Both the position numbers and the translations under genes were made by a program. DNA of 64,000 bases from Dichetophora obliterata (lineage: Eukaryota; Arthropoda; Insecta; Diptera; Sciomyzidae), in contig OY986435.1 in the NCBI GenBank assembly GCA_963920525.1, forward strand, positions 173,404,827 to 173,468,826. The letters are read 5' to 3'. Position 1 is the first letter of the stretch; every line of letters starts with the position of its first letter. The notes under the pieces are model-generated. The model did no database searches. It was not told where the DNA came from and saw nothing but the letters and a program-made list of their open reading frames with translations. Of this stretch, positions 21,686 to 33,404 are shown in pieces.

Positions 21686-22030
21686 AGTGTCTTCAACATC
21701 CTCCAAGTGCCATCACCAGCAGCACCAGCAAGTGCAGCACAATTCAATTGACTGGTAAACTCTCCAATATTTCAGAAGCACCATTTCAGCATGTCTCTAG
21801 CGCAGAGGCAAATTTCTGCCATTATACTCCGGCGTGAATTAAATAAATTAAAAGCGGAGAATTTGCTCTTCATTTGCTTGTGCTGCTGGTGATGGCACTT
21901 GGAGGATGTTGGCTAGCAAGAAATTTTGCACTGCACTTGCTTGTGCTGCTGGTGGTGGCACTTGGAGGACGCTCACCAGCAAAGAAAGCCAATTTAACTT
22001 TGCTGCACTTGCTGATGCACCGGGAGATCG
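21686..22030. repeat. GC-richer inverted and tandem repeat cluster
   Basis: CATCCTCCAAGTGCCATCACC at ~21699 recurs inverted at ~21882 (TTGTGCTGCTGGTGATGGCA) and again, with changes, at ~21939. The two later copies are about 57 bases apart, and a more diverged copy lies near 22006. The cluster stands out from the AT-rich surroundings. Function unknown. Confidence 0.65.
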
Positions 22031-22453
22031 TTGGTCCACACACGCACACACAAACTCAACCATTTTCGTTATTTTTTTGAAGTGAAAACTTCTTTAGGCG
22101 CGTTGAACGATTTTGGTAGAGGGTAAATCTTTGGTTTGCGTCATCGTCATCGTCATTTTGCGAGTAACTCTCGTCATCAATACAGACAGCGAGTAGGTTT
22201 TTAAATGACGCTCTTGGGTCTTGACTACCAGGCGCTCAGCAAATGTAGCAAGCAACCATCAATAAGCTGCTCTGCTGACGCATCGTTTTTTTCCTCCCTT
22301 TGCTCCGCTGCGCAACATTGAATTATACTGTTTTTTTCAATGTATATGTAGAGCTGCTGTAGGTTAAAATAAAATATATATAAAATTTTTGATATTTTGT
22401 TTATTTTTGACTGGCCGTGAAGTCCCTTTTGATGCCACTTTTGATGCCACAAC

Positions 22454-22646
22454 TAGACAAGGTAGTGTTAGGGCTGAATGTGTTCTCTTTATTAGTGATC
22501 ATAATTGTCAAACTCAGCCATTTTGGTATTTTGGCCAATTTTTGCTTTCATATTACATTCTCATTGGTTGCATATTTTGTATGAAATGTCAACTTCGTTT
22601 TGACAGTTTCGGTCACCGGCTTTCCGCTTTAACAGTACCTTGTCTA
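22454..22646. mobile_element. 193-bp MITE, copy 1
   Basis: Starts TAGACAAGGTAGTGTTAGGG and ends in the inverted counterpart CAGTACCTTGTCTA. A second copy is at 62342-62534. The other arms of F and G lack it, giving an empty-site comparison. Confidence 0.8.
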
Positions 22647-23013
22647 ATTTTGCCATTCCACCACTTGAGACTTTGCTAGCAGGCAAACAGAAAGCATAGC
22701 AAGCAAAATGCTGTTTATTTTCTGACGCCGATTCGTTCATCCCCTCTAACGTTGCGCTGTGAACCTTCCCATTCTCACTGCGTTGTTGTTGTAGATTTGG
22801 AGTGTAGTTGTTGTTGTACAGTTAGCTGGAATTTTTTTAGACTTTTTTAGCTACAGTCGGCATATGACAACTGATTTATTTTAGATAAGAGTTTAAATCA
22901 ATTTTTGAAATTTTGTATAAATGGCTGAAACTATTTCTTTTAACTAAATGTACTACCATATCAAAGATATATACATATAATTCATATCATTTTTTTAAAT
23001 TATTTTATTATTG

Positions 23014-23330
23014 AATTAATTTAAAAATTTAAATCTTTTTCATATCTTTTTATATAATAACACAATATACATGCACGCTATATATAGTTTGTGTTGTGTA
23101 TTTAAATAAGAATATGTAAGAAATAGATATAATATATAAATTATATATAATTTCATATAATAAATGTACGTAAATTAATTTAAAAATTTAAATCTTTTTC
23201 ATATCTTTTTATATAATAACACAATATACATGCACGCTATATATAGTTTGTGTTGTGTATTTAAATAAGAATATGTAAGAAATAGATATAATATATAAAT
23301 TATATATAATTTCATATAATAAATGTACGT
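23014..23330. repeat. Tandem duplication of ~158 bp
   Basis: AATTAATTTAAAAATTTAAA at 23014 recurs at 23173, and the following ~140 bases, ending AATAAATGTACGT, are identical in both copies by eye. Only two copies are present. Identity implies a very recent event or a collapsed/expanded assembly. Confidence 0.9.
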
Positions 23331-23340
23331 CGACAGTTTA

Positions 23341-23481
23341 ACCGCCTAGTGTTGTAAATCGAAAACGCAAACCAACGACAAGCAAGACACGAGAAGCAAT
23401 AGAATTTTGTATAAAAAAGGTGTTGCTTCTCGTGTCTTACTTGTCGTTTGCTTGCGTTTTTGATTTACAACATTAGGCGGT
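23341..23481. mobile_element. 141-bp hairpin MITE
   Basis: Starts ACCGCCTAGTGTTGTAAATC and ends in the inverted counterpart ACAACATTAGGCGGT. Arms of ~60 bases pair with a few mismatches around a loop near 23403-23425. The same architecture as 20941-21080 but unrelated sequence. Confidence 0.8.
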
Positions 23482-23913
23482 AAGAAATAGAACGCTTATG
23501 ATAAGCAGACTGCAGTAATTCAATTACAACTGTAAATATAAATTTATTTTGCAGGTTTTTTGTGTAAGTGTTTTTATGTACATATATATAAAGTGTTATA
23601 AAAATACTTCGATTGTCGTATGCCGACTTTAGATACCAAATAACATCTATAAAAAAATTAAAGCTAACTGCACAACAACAATTACCAAGCAAATCTACAA
23701 CAAAAACGCAGAGAAAATGACATGATCACAGCGATTGCGCAGCGTTAGAGGGGATGAATCGAATTGGCGGCGAAAAATAAATAACACTTTGCTTGCTATT
23801 TTTTCTGTTTGCCTTCTAGCAAGATCTAAAGTGGAGGCATTAAAAGAGACTTCACGACAGTCAAACAAAATACAAATAAAAAAATTTAAATTTAATTTTA
23901 TTTCAGCAGTTAG

Positions 23914-24770
23914 CTCTGAAGTCTCTTTTAATGCCTCCCTAAACTTGAGATCTTGCTAGCAGGCAAACAGAAAATATAGCATGCAATGTAATGTATATTT
24001 TACGCCGCCAATTTGGTTCATCCCCTCTAAAGCTGCGCAACCGCGCATCCCCTCTTGACATTCTCTTTGACATTCTTCAAAGGGATCTTGTCATTCTGCG
24101 TTGTTGTTGTAAATTTGCTAAGTAGTTATTGTTGTAAAGTAAGCTTTAATTTTTTGTAGACCTTTATTTGTAGCTACAATGAACAATTTAGGTCATTGAG
24201 AAAATTTAAAGAGTATTTGTGTATATTTTTATAGTAAAAATTACGTAATAAACCTCCAAAATAAATTAATATTTTCAGTAGTAATTGGATAACTAAAGTC
24301 TGCTAATCCTAAACATTCTATTTTTTAAACTGTTTAGCATCAATTTCTTATATGAATTATATATAATTTATATGCTATAGATATTTCTTAATTTTATAAT
24401 ATTCTATTTTTAATACACAACGCAATATAGAAATGGTGAACATGTATATTGTGTTAGTGTCATGATATAAATAAGCTTTAATTTTTTATATTAATTCAAT
24501 AATGAAATAATTTAAATAAATTACTTAAATTATATGTATTTTGATATGGTAATATTTTTGCTTAAAAGAAATAGTTTCAGTAATATATAAAAAATTTAAT
24601 AAATTGCTATATGCTCTTAACAAAAATAATTCTAATTTCATATGCCGCCTATAGCTACACAATTAGAATTCACAACGTCTATAAAAAATTTTCAGCTAAG
24701 TGCGCCAACAACAATCAATTCCAAGGAAATCTACAAACAAGGACGCACAGAGAAGAACAAGATCATGACG
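23914..24770. mobile_element. Second copy of the F family (G), right end truncated
   Basis: Begins GAAGTCTCTTTTAATGCC and repeats the F terminal blocks (TTGCTAGCAGGCAAACAG, TCATCCCCTCTAA, GCGTTGTTGTTGTAAATTTG). The inverted counterpart is at 24640-24770 but stops at AAGATCATGAC, lacking the outermost terminus. It abuts F directly. Confidence 0.7.
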
Positions 24771-25199
24771 GAACTTCTAGAACTTTTTGATTTTCATTCT
24801 ACATGTAGTATGAGCTGCGTTATGAGCTTTCGCACATTCCTACATGTCCATCCGCGCATGTCAAATCCATCCTCCATGTAGGCTAGTCCGAAACCCTATA
24901 TTAGCATGAAAATTCTTTTATAGCAGTAAGGCGGTCGTCCAGGGAATACTAATATATTATATATAGGTGTTCGCTTCGGTCGGCAGTCCCCTCACTGCTA
25001 TGCTTTTTTTTATTTTAAGCATTCTTTATAACTCTTCATCATTAAACTCGAATCTTTCACCATTAATTCTTTTTAAAAATTTAAAACAATTTGTGAAAGA
25101 CGAGCATGCGGCACGCATCTGGTTTTCAGGTACATCATCTGATATTTTCATTATGATCGCTTAAATTTATCTACCGTCATGTGTTTATGTTCGTTAATT

Positions 25200-25593
25200 T
25201 GCTCAGCACTATACCCCAAATAGAAAAGTCCAGAGGGTTTAGGTCAGGGGATGACGGAGGCCATTCGTCAACAGAAATAATACATGGCAAAGTTGCTCTT
25301 CACCAGCTTTGAAAGATGTTTGCCTTGTGTGCTGGAAAAGAATCTTGCTGAAAACAAAAGTGACCCTCTCACTTAATAGATAATATAGTTCTTGGAAACA
25401 TGTTCTAAGTAATATTCCGAATTATTTTAACGCCTTTTTCGATAAGAAGAAGGGGAAATTTGCCTTTTACGGAGAAAGAGCCCCAAACCATGATTGACGA
25501 AACATTTTGAAATCTTTCAATAGTTTTTTTTTTCTTTAGAAATATCTGCCATCCAATATGATACTGCAACCTGTTGGCGAAGGATCTGTGCAC
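25200..25593 (-). pseudogene. mariner/Tc1-superfamily transposase fragment
   Basis: Block 25405-25593 contains SSIMVWGSFSVKGKFPLLLIE, with the conserved MVWG and its flanks. After a frame change, QQDSFPAHKA (second catalytic Asp) and, past an in-frame stop, DEWPPSSPDLNPLDFSIWG (third catalytic residue, an Asp) can be read at 25340-25210. 32 codons now separate these Asp residues, fewer than the usual 34-37. The N-terminal DNA-binding half and the termini were not found. Confidence 0.85.
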
Positions 25594-25619
25594 TTACTTC
25601 CTTTCGCAATATTATTATT

Positions 25620-28600
25620 ATTATTGACAAATCTTTTCTTTTAAAACGGTTAACGCAATAAGTGCACAATTAATGCCAGAGTCGTAAAAAACAACAAATG
25701 TTTTCCAGTGTTTCTTCTTTTTGTGTAATTGGTAATAATATAGGTGCAGCAGTTACTTTGATTCACGCTGTATTTCTTCATATTTTTGCTCTTGTGTACG
25801 AATAAGAAATACAATTTGAAAAAAACTTTTCTAATATGCAATAGTATTAAATTAGTTTTTGATTCATTTTTGAAAAGGCATTTTTTCGAAAACAAGGCAA
25901 AACACACTCTCAAAATTTTATCAGTGTATTGCAAATTAGTGATACACAAAATATTTGTGTCTTTCGAGATACAGGGTCCGATAGTTGACACATTTTTCGT
26001 AAATTCACATTTTTAAAGCATAATGTCTGCAAACCTGTAACTGTTTTTTGTTTAAAGAGTGTTTAAATAAGAATTAAAAAAAAAACAGTTTTGAAAAACT
26101 CTGACTTCTAAAAACAGGGTGGGTAAAATCGAAAAAATTTAAAATTTTTACAAAAATTTAAGTATTATTTTTAAACCTTATGCTTAACTAAGTACACTTA
26201 ATTTTTAGAGTTGCTAAAAGAACGGTCAGTTTTCTTTGAAACTGTTTTTAAATGAAGTGAATACCTATCTTCGAAGTAAAGATATAAGGTTAATCGTATA
26301 CGCCTAAAACATGTTTTCTGGGGCGACCCCGAAGCGTTTCGCTTAGCACCACATGCTAACGATAAAAGAAGAAAAATTAAAAAACAGTATTTTGTTGTGT
26401 TCAATAACGGGGCATTCACATATATTTTTGTAAATTTTTTTCTAGATGGTGAGGCCCACCCTTGGCGAAATCTGATGGAATGAGCCAAGTATTAAAAAAT
26501 TAATATTTTTAACAACAAATAATTTAATTTGAGTTAAAAATAATTGTGAATTGTAAAAATCCCAGTTAAGTCCAATTTTGGCAAGTCGATCTAATCGAAA
26601 TCTAACAAAATTTAAACGCTATATGAAAATTTCTATTCACTTCGATTAGTTCTTTATTATTTCATTTTGCTTTAAACTATTAAAACTTTAAATGTTATTG
26701 TTAAAATTAACAACTTTGATGATATTTTTTGGCATTTTTGTGCAAGGTTTCCAGAAAAAATTCTGTTTAAAATTAAATAAAACTCTAAATAAAAAAATGC
26801 ATTTGATCAATAATATTTTGAGTCATCGATGCTAATTAATTAACGATGACTTCGGAGAAATAGAGCCAAGCTGCATAAACTTCACCTCAAATCCTCAATG
26901 TTTTTTTGTCAACAAATTCTAGTTGTCAGATTTGAACTTCTTGAAAACTTATATCGAATCGTCGTAGTCCAGCTACATACTATGTGTAGGTAGTAGTAGT
27001 AAAAAATTATGATGAAAATGCAATAAAAGTGGCAACAATTTCAAATTTAACCAATTTGCTTGGTATTTGTATGATTAATTTTTTTTTTAATACATACATG
27101 TAATGTATGATCAGCAAATTTACGAATGACAGCGAATGACCAACAAAAAAAGCAACAAGCGAAAGCAGCAAAAGTTGTACAGCAAAAACACGCACGCACA
27201 CAGAGTTCAAATGTGTTGGAGAAACAAAACAAAACATCAATAAAACCTAAACACTTGCATGCAAAACTTAGCATTGGGCCCTAACTTTAGTAGTAGTAGC
27301 GAAAAAAAACAAAAACACACAACAATAGTTTTAACTACAGCAACAGCCAGAACGAACTGCTACCAAGCAGCGGCTAAGATAAGGCTAAGACTTTGTTTGA
27401 AGTGAATGAAGCTGAAGCTCGAGCTAGGCTTGCAGGTGACAAGATCGAAGCAAATCGAATAGAAGACGCAACATCGCGCCCAGGTAGAAGTTAGTCTGTG
27501 GACGCTATTCGAACCGTTAAGTACGACAATAAGCGAGGCTTTGGCAAAAATTAAGAAAAAATAACTAAGAAAATTTCAAAATCAGCAAAAATTGCAGTAT
27601 TGTGAAAAAAGAATTGACTTTTTTGTAATTTTTAATAAAAATTTGTTGCTGCTTAATTAGGTCGATTCGAACGATTTTCCGGTTGCGGGTTAGTTTTGTA
27701 AGAATTGGAATGAGCCACAAAAAAAAAAAGAACAAAAACAAAAAAGTTCTTCCCAAAGTGTTTATTTTACTAGTTTTTTGCACAAAAACTCTAGAATTCT
27801 TTGCAATTCTTGCATTTGATTGTGTTGAGAAAAAAATTTTAAAAAGATTTTCTTTTCTATCACTTAGATCAATTCAAACAATCATCAGTGCGTTGCAGGA
27901 TATTGTGGAATTTTCGATTTGGAAATAAGATAATCGCACAAACTTTTATAGACGGGTAAGTTGAGGATTCACGAAAACAGGGAGAAGTGTGAGTTTTTCG
28001 AGCTTTCTGTTTGGTTTGAACGTCATTTAGGACCACTGTTTTGTGCCGCATTTTGACAATTTTTGAGTTAAATTAATAAAAAAATAATAATTTCGATTTG
28101 AAAATGAGAGCATAAAAGCAGAATTCGCACCATTTGAGAGTTATCTGCTAAACAATATTTTTTCCATTTAGGTAATAATTATTGTTTACATGAAAATCAT
28201 TAGGTTATTCATGGTCAGTAACTGCCTCTTGATGGCTCATTTTTTAACCTCAATGAGAATGTAGGTAAAACCCAGTCAACAAAAAAGTTACAAAATGCAT
28301 TTTTACGCCCATTTTTAAATCAATCTCAGCCTACAAATATTTATCAACATCAATAATATTGCGAAAATTCGAATCAATTATTTTAAGTCAAATAACAACA
28401 ACAACAACAACAACATAATACGAATATAGAAAAAAGAAATAACCTCAAAGCAACAGAAGAAGGTAGCACGCCAAAAAAAAAACCAAAAAAAAAAAACAAA
28501 ACCAGCTCATTTCTTCTTTGTAAACGACTCAGAAATCACAAATTTGAATTTAAAAAGGTTTTTAATAAATAGTGCAACTAGTCGTCGATAATCTGCCCGA

Positions 28601-31120
28601 AACAGAGAGTGCTCAATGCAAGCCAGCATCAAAAAAGCAGTTCAGTTTTTTTTCAGCAGTGAGCTACGCATGCGCAGCATGGTTCGCACAATTTTGCTTT
28701 CGTTGCGTAGCAACAACAACAACCGCTCAAAAGCAAACACAAATTGATAACGTATATTTCATCAATAAGTTCCACCTGATACTGTGTTAACTCACAAGCA
28801 TACAAAAAAAAACAACAACAAAAAATGCCCTTCAAAATTTCAGTTTGTTTACATTTCAGTCGGTAAAGTTTTTGGTCAGAAAAAGAGGGGAAAACAACAC
28901 GATACACGAGTATCAACCAACAAGAAAGAAAAAAATCATTCCGAAAAAAATTTAAAACTCAAACGGAAATACCGCTTATTATCACGCCTAGTTAAAGATA
29001 TTAAGGTGACACACAAGAAGAATTGCATAATCTTTAGTTTTTACTTATGCGATAAATTACATTTTAATTTATGACCCATGATGTGGTACATACATACGCT
29101 ACCATGAAATATAAAATATTAGCTCTTTTCTTAATTTAATTGTATAAAGAAAAGGAAAAAAAAAAATTGCAAACAGCTAGATATTGCTTTAACTTTCAAC
29201 GTGGACAACTCTTTGGATACGCACACGCATGACAACACATTGGCTATGTTTCTTGAACTAATTGCATTGTATGTATTTTGTGCTCTTCTTTATTTTATTT
29301 TTTTTTATATATATATAGTCATTATTGTTTTCTTATTAACTCGTTGTTTCTTAAAACACGTTTCATTATCTTCTTTCTGTAGGTAGTTTCTTTTGCTCAT
29401 TCACTTGGAAACTGTAAGTGACATTGAATTTTTTAATTCGTTTTTTTTATGGCGACGTACAAAATACCAAAAATAATAATTTTAGTTTTTCTGTTTAAAC
29501 CAAATCATTGCTTTATAACTCAAATATGCTTGAACAATATACAATATTGAATAATTTCCTTTAAGAGACCGTTGAGAAAAGTTTGTTAAATTTTTTATCT
29601 AAGCCTAGTGTTGACACAAAGAAGACCAACAAAATAGCTCTAATATCTTATGAAGCAGTTTACGAATTCTAAAGAATACATTAAGAAAACAAATATGTAA
29701 TAAGCCAACGCATATATTTTTTAAGCCTTTAAAATAACTTAGACAATTTAGTATGAGCAGAAATAACATTTAAAAAAATATCTCTACTAATGTTTGATAA
29801 AATAAAGTCATTAAGGCTTAAATAAAGCTAAAAATACTGTAGGTCTGTTTTCGTACTCGATTGTAGCAACTTGCAATGTGCTAGAACGTATTTAATAACA
29901 TATTAATTGTTAAATAATATTATTAAATGTAATTTTAATGCTTTTAATAATCTCAGAAAGTTTATTTGCTTGCTTCAAAATGACAAATTTAAACTGGCAC
30001 TATTTACATTTGATAGGTAATCACCTGTTTTTGTGCTTGAAACTAGCTTGCAGTCGTTTCCGTACTTTTGAAACTATTCTCAAATTTCATTTTACTCTCT
30101 CAGCTTTAACTTTAATCGACTTTTGCTCGACAATGTATACGGAATCACACCTAGTTCAGCAATCGAAAATTTAACAAACTTTCCCATAAGGTAGGTGCCA
30201 TTCGGAGAGCAAAATACGAGACAGCAAAACCAATTAATGTAAGTATGTACATACATTTGACGCTTACTTGTTTAGCCATAGGAATGTATAATTTACTTGT
30301 ATCCGTAAAAATCAATTGAGTAGTTAAATTTTATGTGTGAAAATGTAACAAAACTAAGCGAAAACTTTAATAAAATGATCCGAGTTTAAATATAGAACGC
30401 AGACTTAATTGTATTTTTGCTTTGAGCGAAGCAAATACATGTTAACTTTTAATATAATTTCATTTGACTACTTAGTTCGATTGTTCAGTAACCAACTTAT
30501 TTGTGTTGTTATATTTGAATGAGAAACCTTTGCAATTGAATTATTTATATTTATGTATTACGTAAAAACACATACAGAGAATAAAATCGCTCACTAAGGT
30601 ATCACTACCATAACAGTTGACTACGCTCAATGCGGCTAACGTGTGTGACACACGCTCTATATTTTGTTTTCTTTTGTTTGACTTTCGATGGTCGCAACAC
30701 GAACTGTCACTCCTACTATTTAGTAATTGTATCATGGTTTCGATCGAAGGATTCTAGAAAAGAGATAAAAGATTGCACGTGTTTTGGCACAGAGTAAAAT
30801 ATTGGAGCCCGTTTTTGGAGAATAATTTACACAAGCTTTTTAGCTACCTCGAAACTCGTTTGCTTGTTTAGTTCATTATTAACTAACATACCTTGTGCTC
30901 GTATCTGTCCCTTTCCTTAAGGGAACAATTCCTTTTTTATGTCGAAAAATCAATCTGTCCCTTGGAAACTTTCAAAGTCCCTTATTTATCCCTTAAGAGC
31001 AGAAATTTCTTGTTTAGTGGGAAATTTAGAAATTTCTTGTTATTTCTATAACAACCTGGAAGCCGAAAATTGTGAATATAACGAAATCACTTGTTTGATT
31101 GAATACATTTATGCTTGCCA
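25620..31120. other. Long stretch without recognised genes
   Basis: Mostly unique-looking AT-rich DNA with A/T runs, and small frames that do not resemble known proteins. 27250-28080 and 28380-28800 are slightly richer in GC, CAA repeats and ordered purine-rich sequence, as in fly 5' UTRs. A good splice-donor match (CGGGTAAGTTG) lies near 27954 on plus. No coding exon can be shown. Confidence 0.4.
28388..28414 (+). repeat. (CAA)n microsatellite
   Basis: About eight CAA units in a row, a frequent feature of fly noncoding DNA. Confidence 0.8.
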
Positions 31121-31237
31121 GCAACGACAGCATCAGTAGTAGAGCGTCAGTAGCAGAACACGTGTAGTACGAGTCCATGCCAATTCCCATAGGTTTTTAT
31201 TGTCTTTGGACAAGAGATTATATTACAATAACACGTG

Positions 31238-31771
31238 AACACTAGGGCGTGAACACTGAAGATTTTTCAGCAAATCTAAAAACAACTTCAATAACTGTGC
31301 TCTGTTAGTGGCGAATTCTACCAAATAATTGGACTCCATAATAACATAAGCATAAACTAAAGTAAGCAAAACGAACAGCAACAAAAAGTATGATAGGGAG
31401 AAAAACTGAGAAATTGACACAGAAATCTCATCGCCTCTGTGGTGCAGTGCGCTAAAATGCGCTGGCATGGTGACCCACGCCCGGATTCGATTCCCGGTGG
31501 TGGCATCACAAAGATTTCTGGTGAAGCCTGTAGCAGGGCCGAAATTGCAATAAAATCAGCTAGTGATGTCTTCCTTTTCACATTGAAAATGTAGTTGTTG
31601 TTTCTTTGGAAAAAATTTGTTAGAGCAATTGTTCTAACCTGACCTAAAGCTCAAAAAACGATTTTAAGCTATCAAAAACTAGAATTTATATTTAAAATCA
31701 AGAATGATTTAAACTATCACACATTTAGAATTTGTATTTAAATCATAGAAACTTAACACTAGGGCGTAAAC
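31238..31771. mobile_element. tRNA-headed SINE with 17-bp target duplication
   Basis: AACACTAGGGCGTGAAC at 31238-31254 and AACACTAGGGCGTAAAC at 31755-31771 (one mismatch) flank a 500-bp insert, a length typical of LINE-mobilised SINE duplications. Inside are an A box (TGGTGCAGTGCG, 31440) and a B box (GGATTCGATTCCC, 31483), 43 bases apart. The tRNA-like part is not at the insert's edge, so sequence before 31430 may be a second unit or an older flank. It interrupts element A after its first 15 bases. Confidence 0.75.
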
Positions 31772-31939
31772 TTTCCTTTTTTGTCAACATTTTGGGGGGA
31801 TGAAGCGGAATTCGAAAATTCGTCACAAAAACAAATTTTGAGAATTTTTTCAGATGTTTTGAATAAGGTTTAGAGGTCGCTCAAGGTTTTTTTTTCTAAA
31901 AAAGTAGTTCTTCAACTTAATAATTGTGCTTTCTACCCA

Positions 31940-32939
31940 CACTCTAAAAAATAAATATAAATTTACTATAATTATTATAGTAATTTTTTCTTGAAATTCA
32001 AACTGATGTGTAATTTTACTATAAATCTTATATTGATCTTTGAGTATTTACCATTAAACACTATTCTTAGCAAAATTAAGATATAAATTTTTAATTTTGC
32101 TGCAATATCAACTACAATGCTTTATATTACTACCAAAATTGAACTAATGAAACAGATGTTGAATATTCAACATGTACAATATTTTCAACAGATATTTAGT
32201 CGACTTTGCTAGTCAACGTGTACGGATCATTATATAAGAGTTATATGATTTTTAATTGAATAAAATTTAGTGTTAAATCGATTTTTAGTAAAAGTTTTAC
32301 TATGTTGTAGTATCTTATGTTGTACAAAACAACAAAATGGGTAAATGTGGGCAATATGCTAATAATTAAATAAAAATCTATAAAAAATATCTGTGTTTCA
32401 TTTGTTTTTTTCTTTCGGGTACTAATCGGCAGAAATTTCTTTATGCTAGTGTGTATGTCTCATTTTAGTGTTTATAGTGTTAATTTAATGCAGGATAAGC
32501 AGTAAATATAAGTCAAATTTATTTCTGCACGTGTCGTCAAGAGTGTAAAGTTTTAAGATACAATATATTAAATTATGTTTTAAACTAAGAATGTCAAAAC
32601 TAAGAATGTTGCCTTTACTAGAATATCAATAGATTACATCAATTGTAGTAAAAACAAATTCTAGTTGTTGAATTTTGCTAACATGAGAGTAGTAATATTG
32701 TTATGGTACTACACTGATGATAGCAATTGATGTTTAATTTTACTGCAATATCAATATTTTTTCATTTATATTGCTACATATTTAACTCAAACATAAACAC
32801 GTTTTGTTGAATTTCACTACAAGTCAATAGTAAAAAATATGTTTAATTAAATAAGGGTGTGTAAATTTAGTACAGAAACAGCCGCAAAACTGTTGCCTAC
32901 AAGAGTTGTAGTAAAATTCAACAAAAACTTTTTAGAGTG
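31940..32939. mobile_element. Element B: 1000-bp element with CACTCTAAAAA termini
   Basis: Starts CACTCTAAAAA and ends TTTTTAGAGTG. The matching arm of A reads straight through this site (CTACCCAGAATGAG at ~43005, inverted), so the borders are firm. Only CA is duplicated (31938-31939, 32940-32941). Inside, motifs like AATTTTACTRCAA recur several times. CACT termini with a 2-bp duplication are compatible with CACTA-type elements, but this is inference. Confidence 0.75.
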
Positions 32940-33404
32940 CAGAATGAGTGCTTAACTAAAAAATATAATGTTCCAATGATCTTATTTGGAACGAAAAATG
33001 TTCAAATTTTATTTTCGTGGGCTTGAAAGAAGGGTTCCAACTTTATTTTGGACAGGAGGGCATGGGCGTCTGCAGGGGGGCGATTGCCCCCTCCCTAGGC
33101 AGTGACAATTTTTTAAATATCTTCATATTAAATCAAAAAGCCGTCAGCTACAATTGAAAAATTTTACGGGAGAGTCAAAAAACTTTCTAAATTGTAGTTG
33201 TAATTGTAATTTGCGCTCAAACTTAGGGATTTTAGAACCTTTTTAATAAAAACGTAGTTTTTGGTTGAAAGAGTGTAAAATTTAGCAGGAAAAATTTATT
33301 TTAATAAGGTGTATCAATAATCAATAAAAAAATAGACTTCGAGTTTTTTGTAAATTACGGCTTTTTTGATTTTATATGACGATATTTTTATTATACATAC
33401 TAGC

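Larger units (their letters stand above)
22350..23917. mobile_element. Long-terminal-inverted-repeat element F
   Basis: The left terminal region (22350-22870) pairs with the reverse complement of 23605-23917. Shared blocks, in order: GAAGTCYCTTTT, TTGCTAG-AGGCAAACAGAAA, TCATCCCCTCTAACG, CTGCGTTGTTGTTGTAG, CAGTTAGCT and GTCGGCATATGAC. A MITE (22454-22646) interrupts the left arm. The interior has an exact tandem duplication and a hairpin MITE. No transposase; non-autonomous. Confidence 0.75.
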
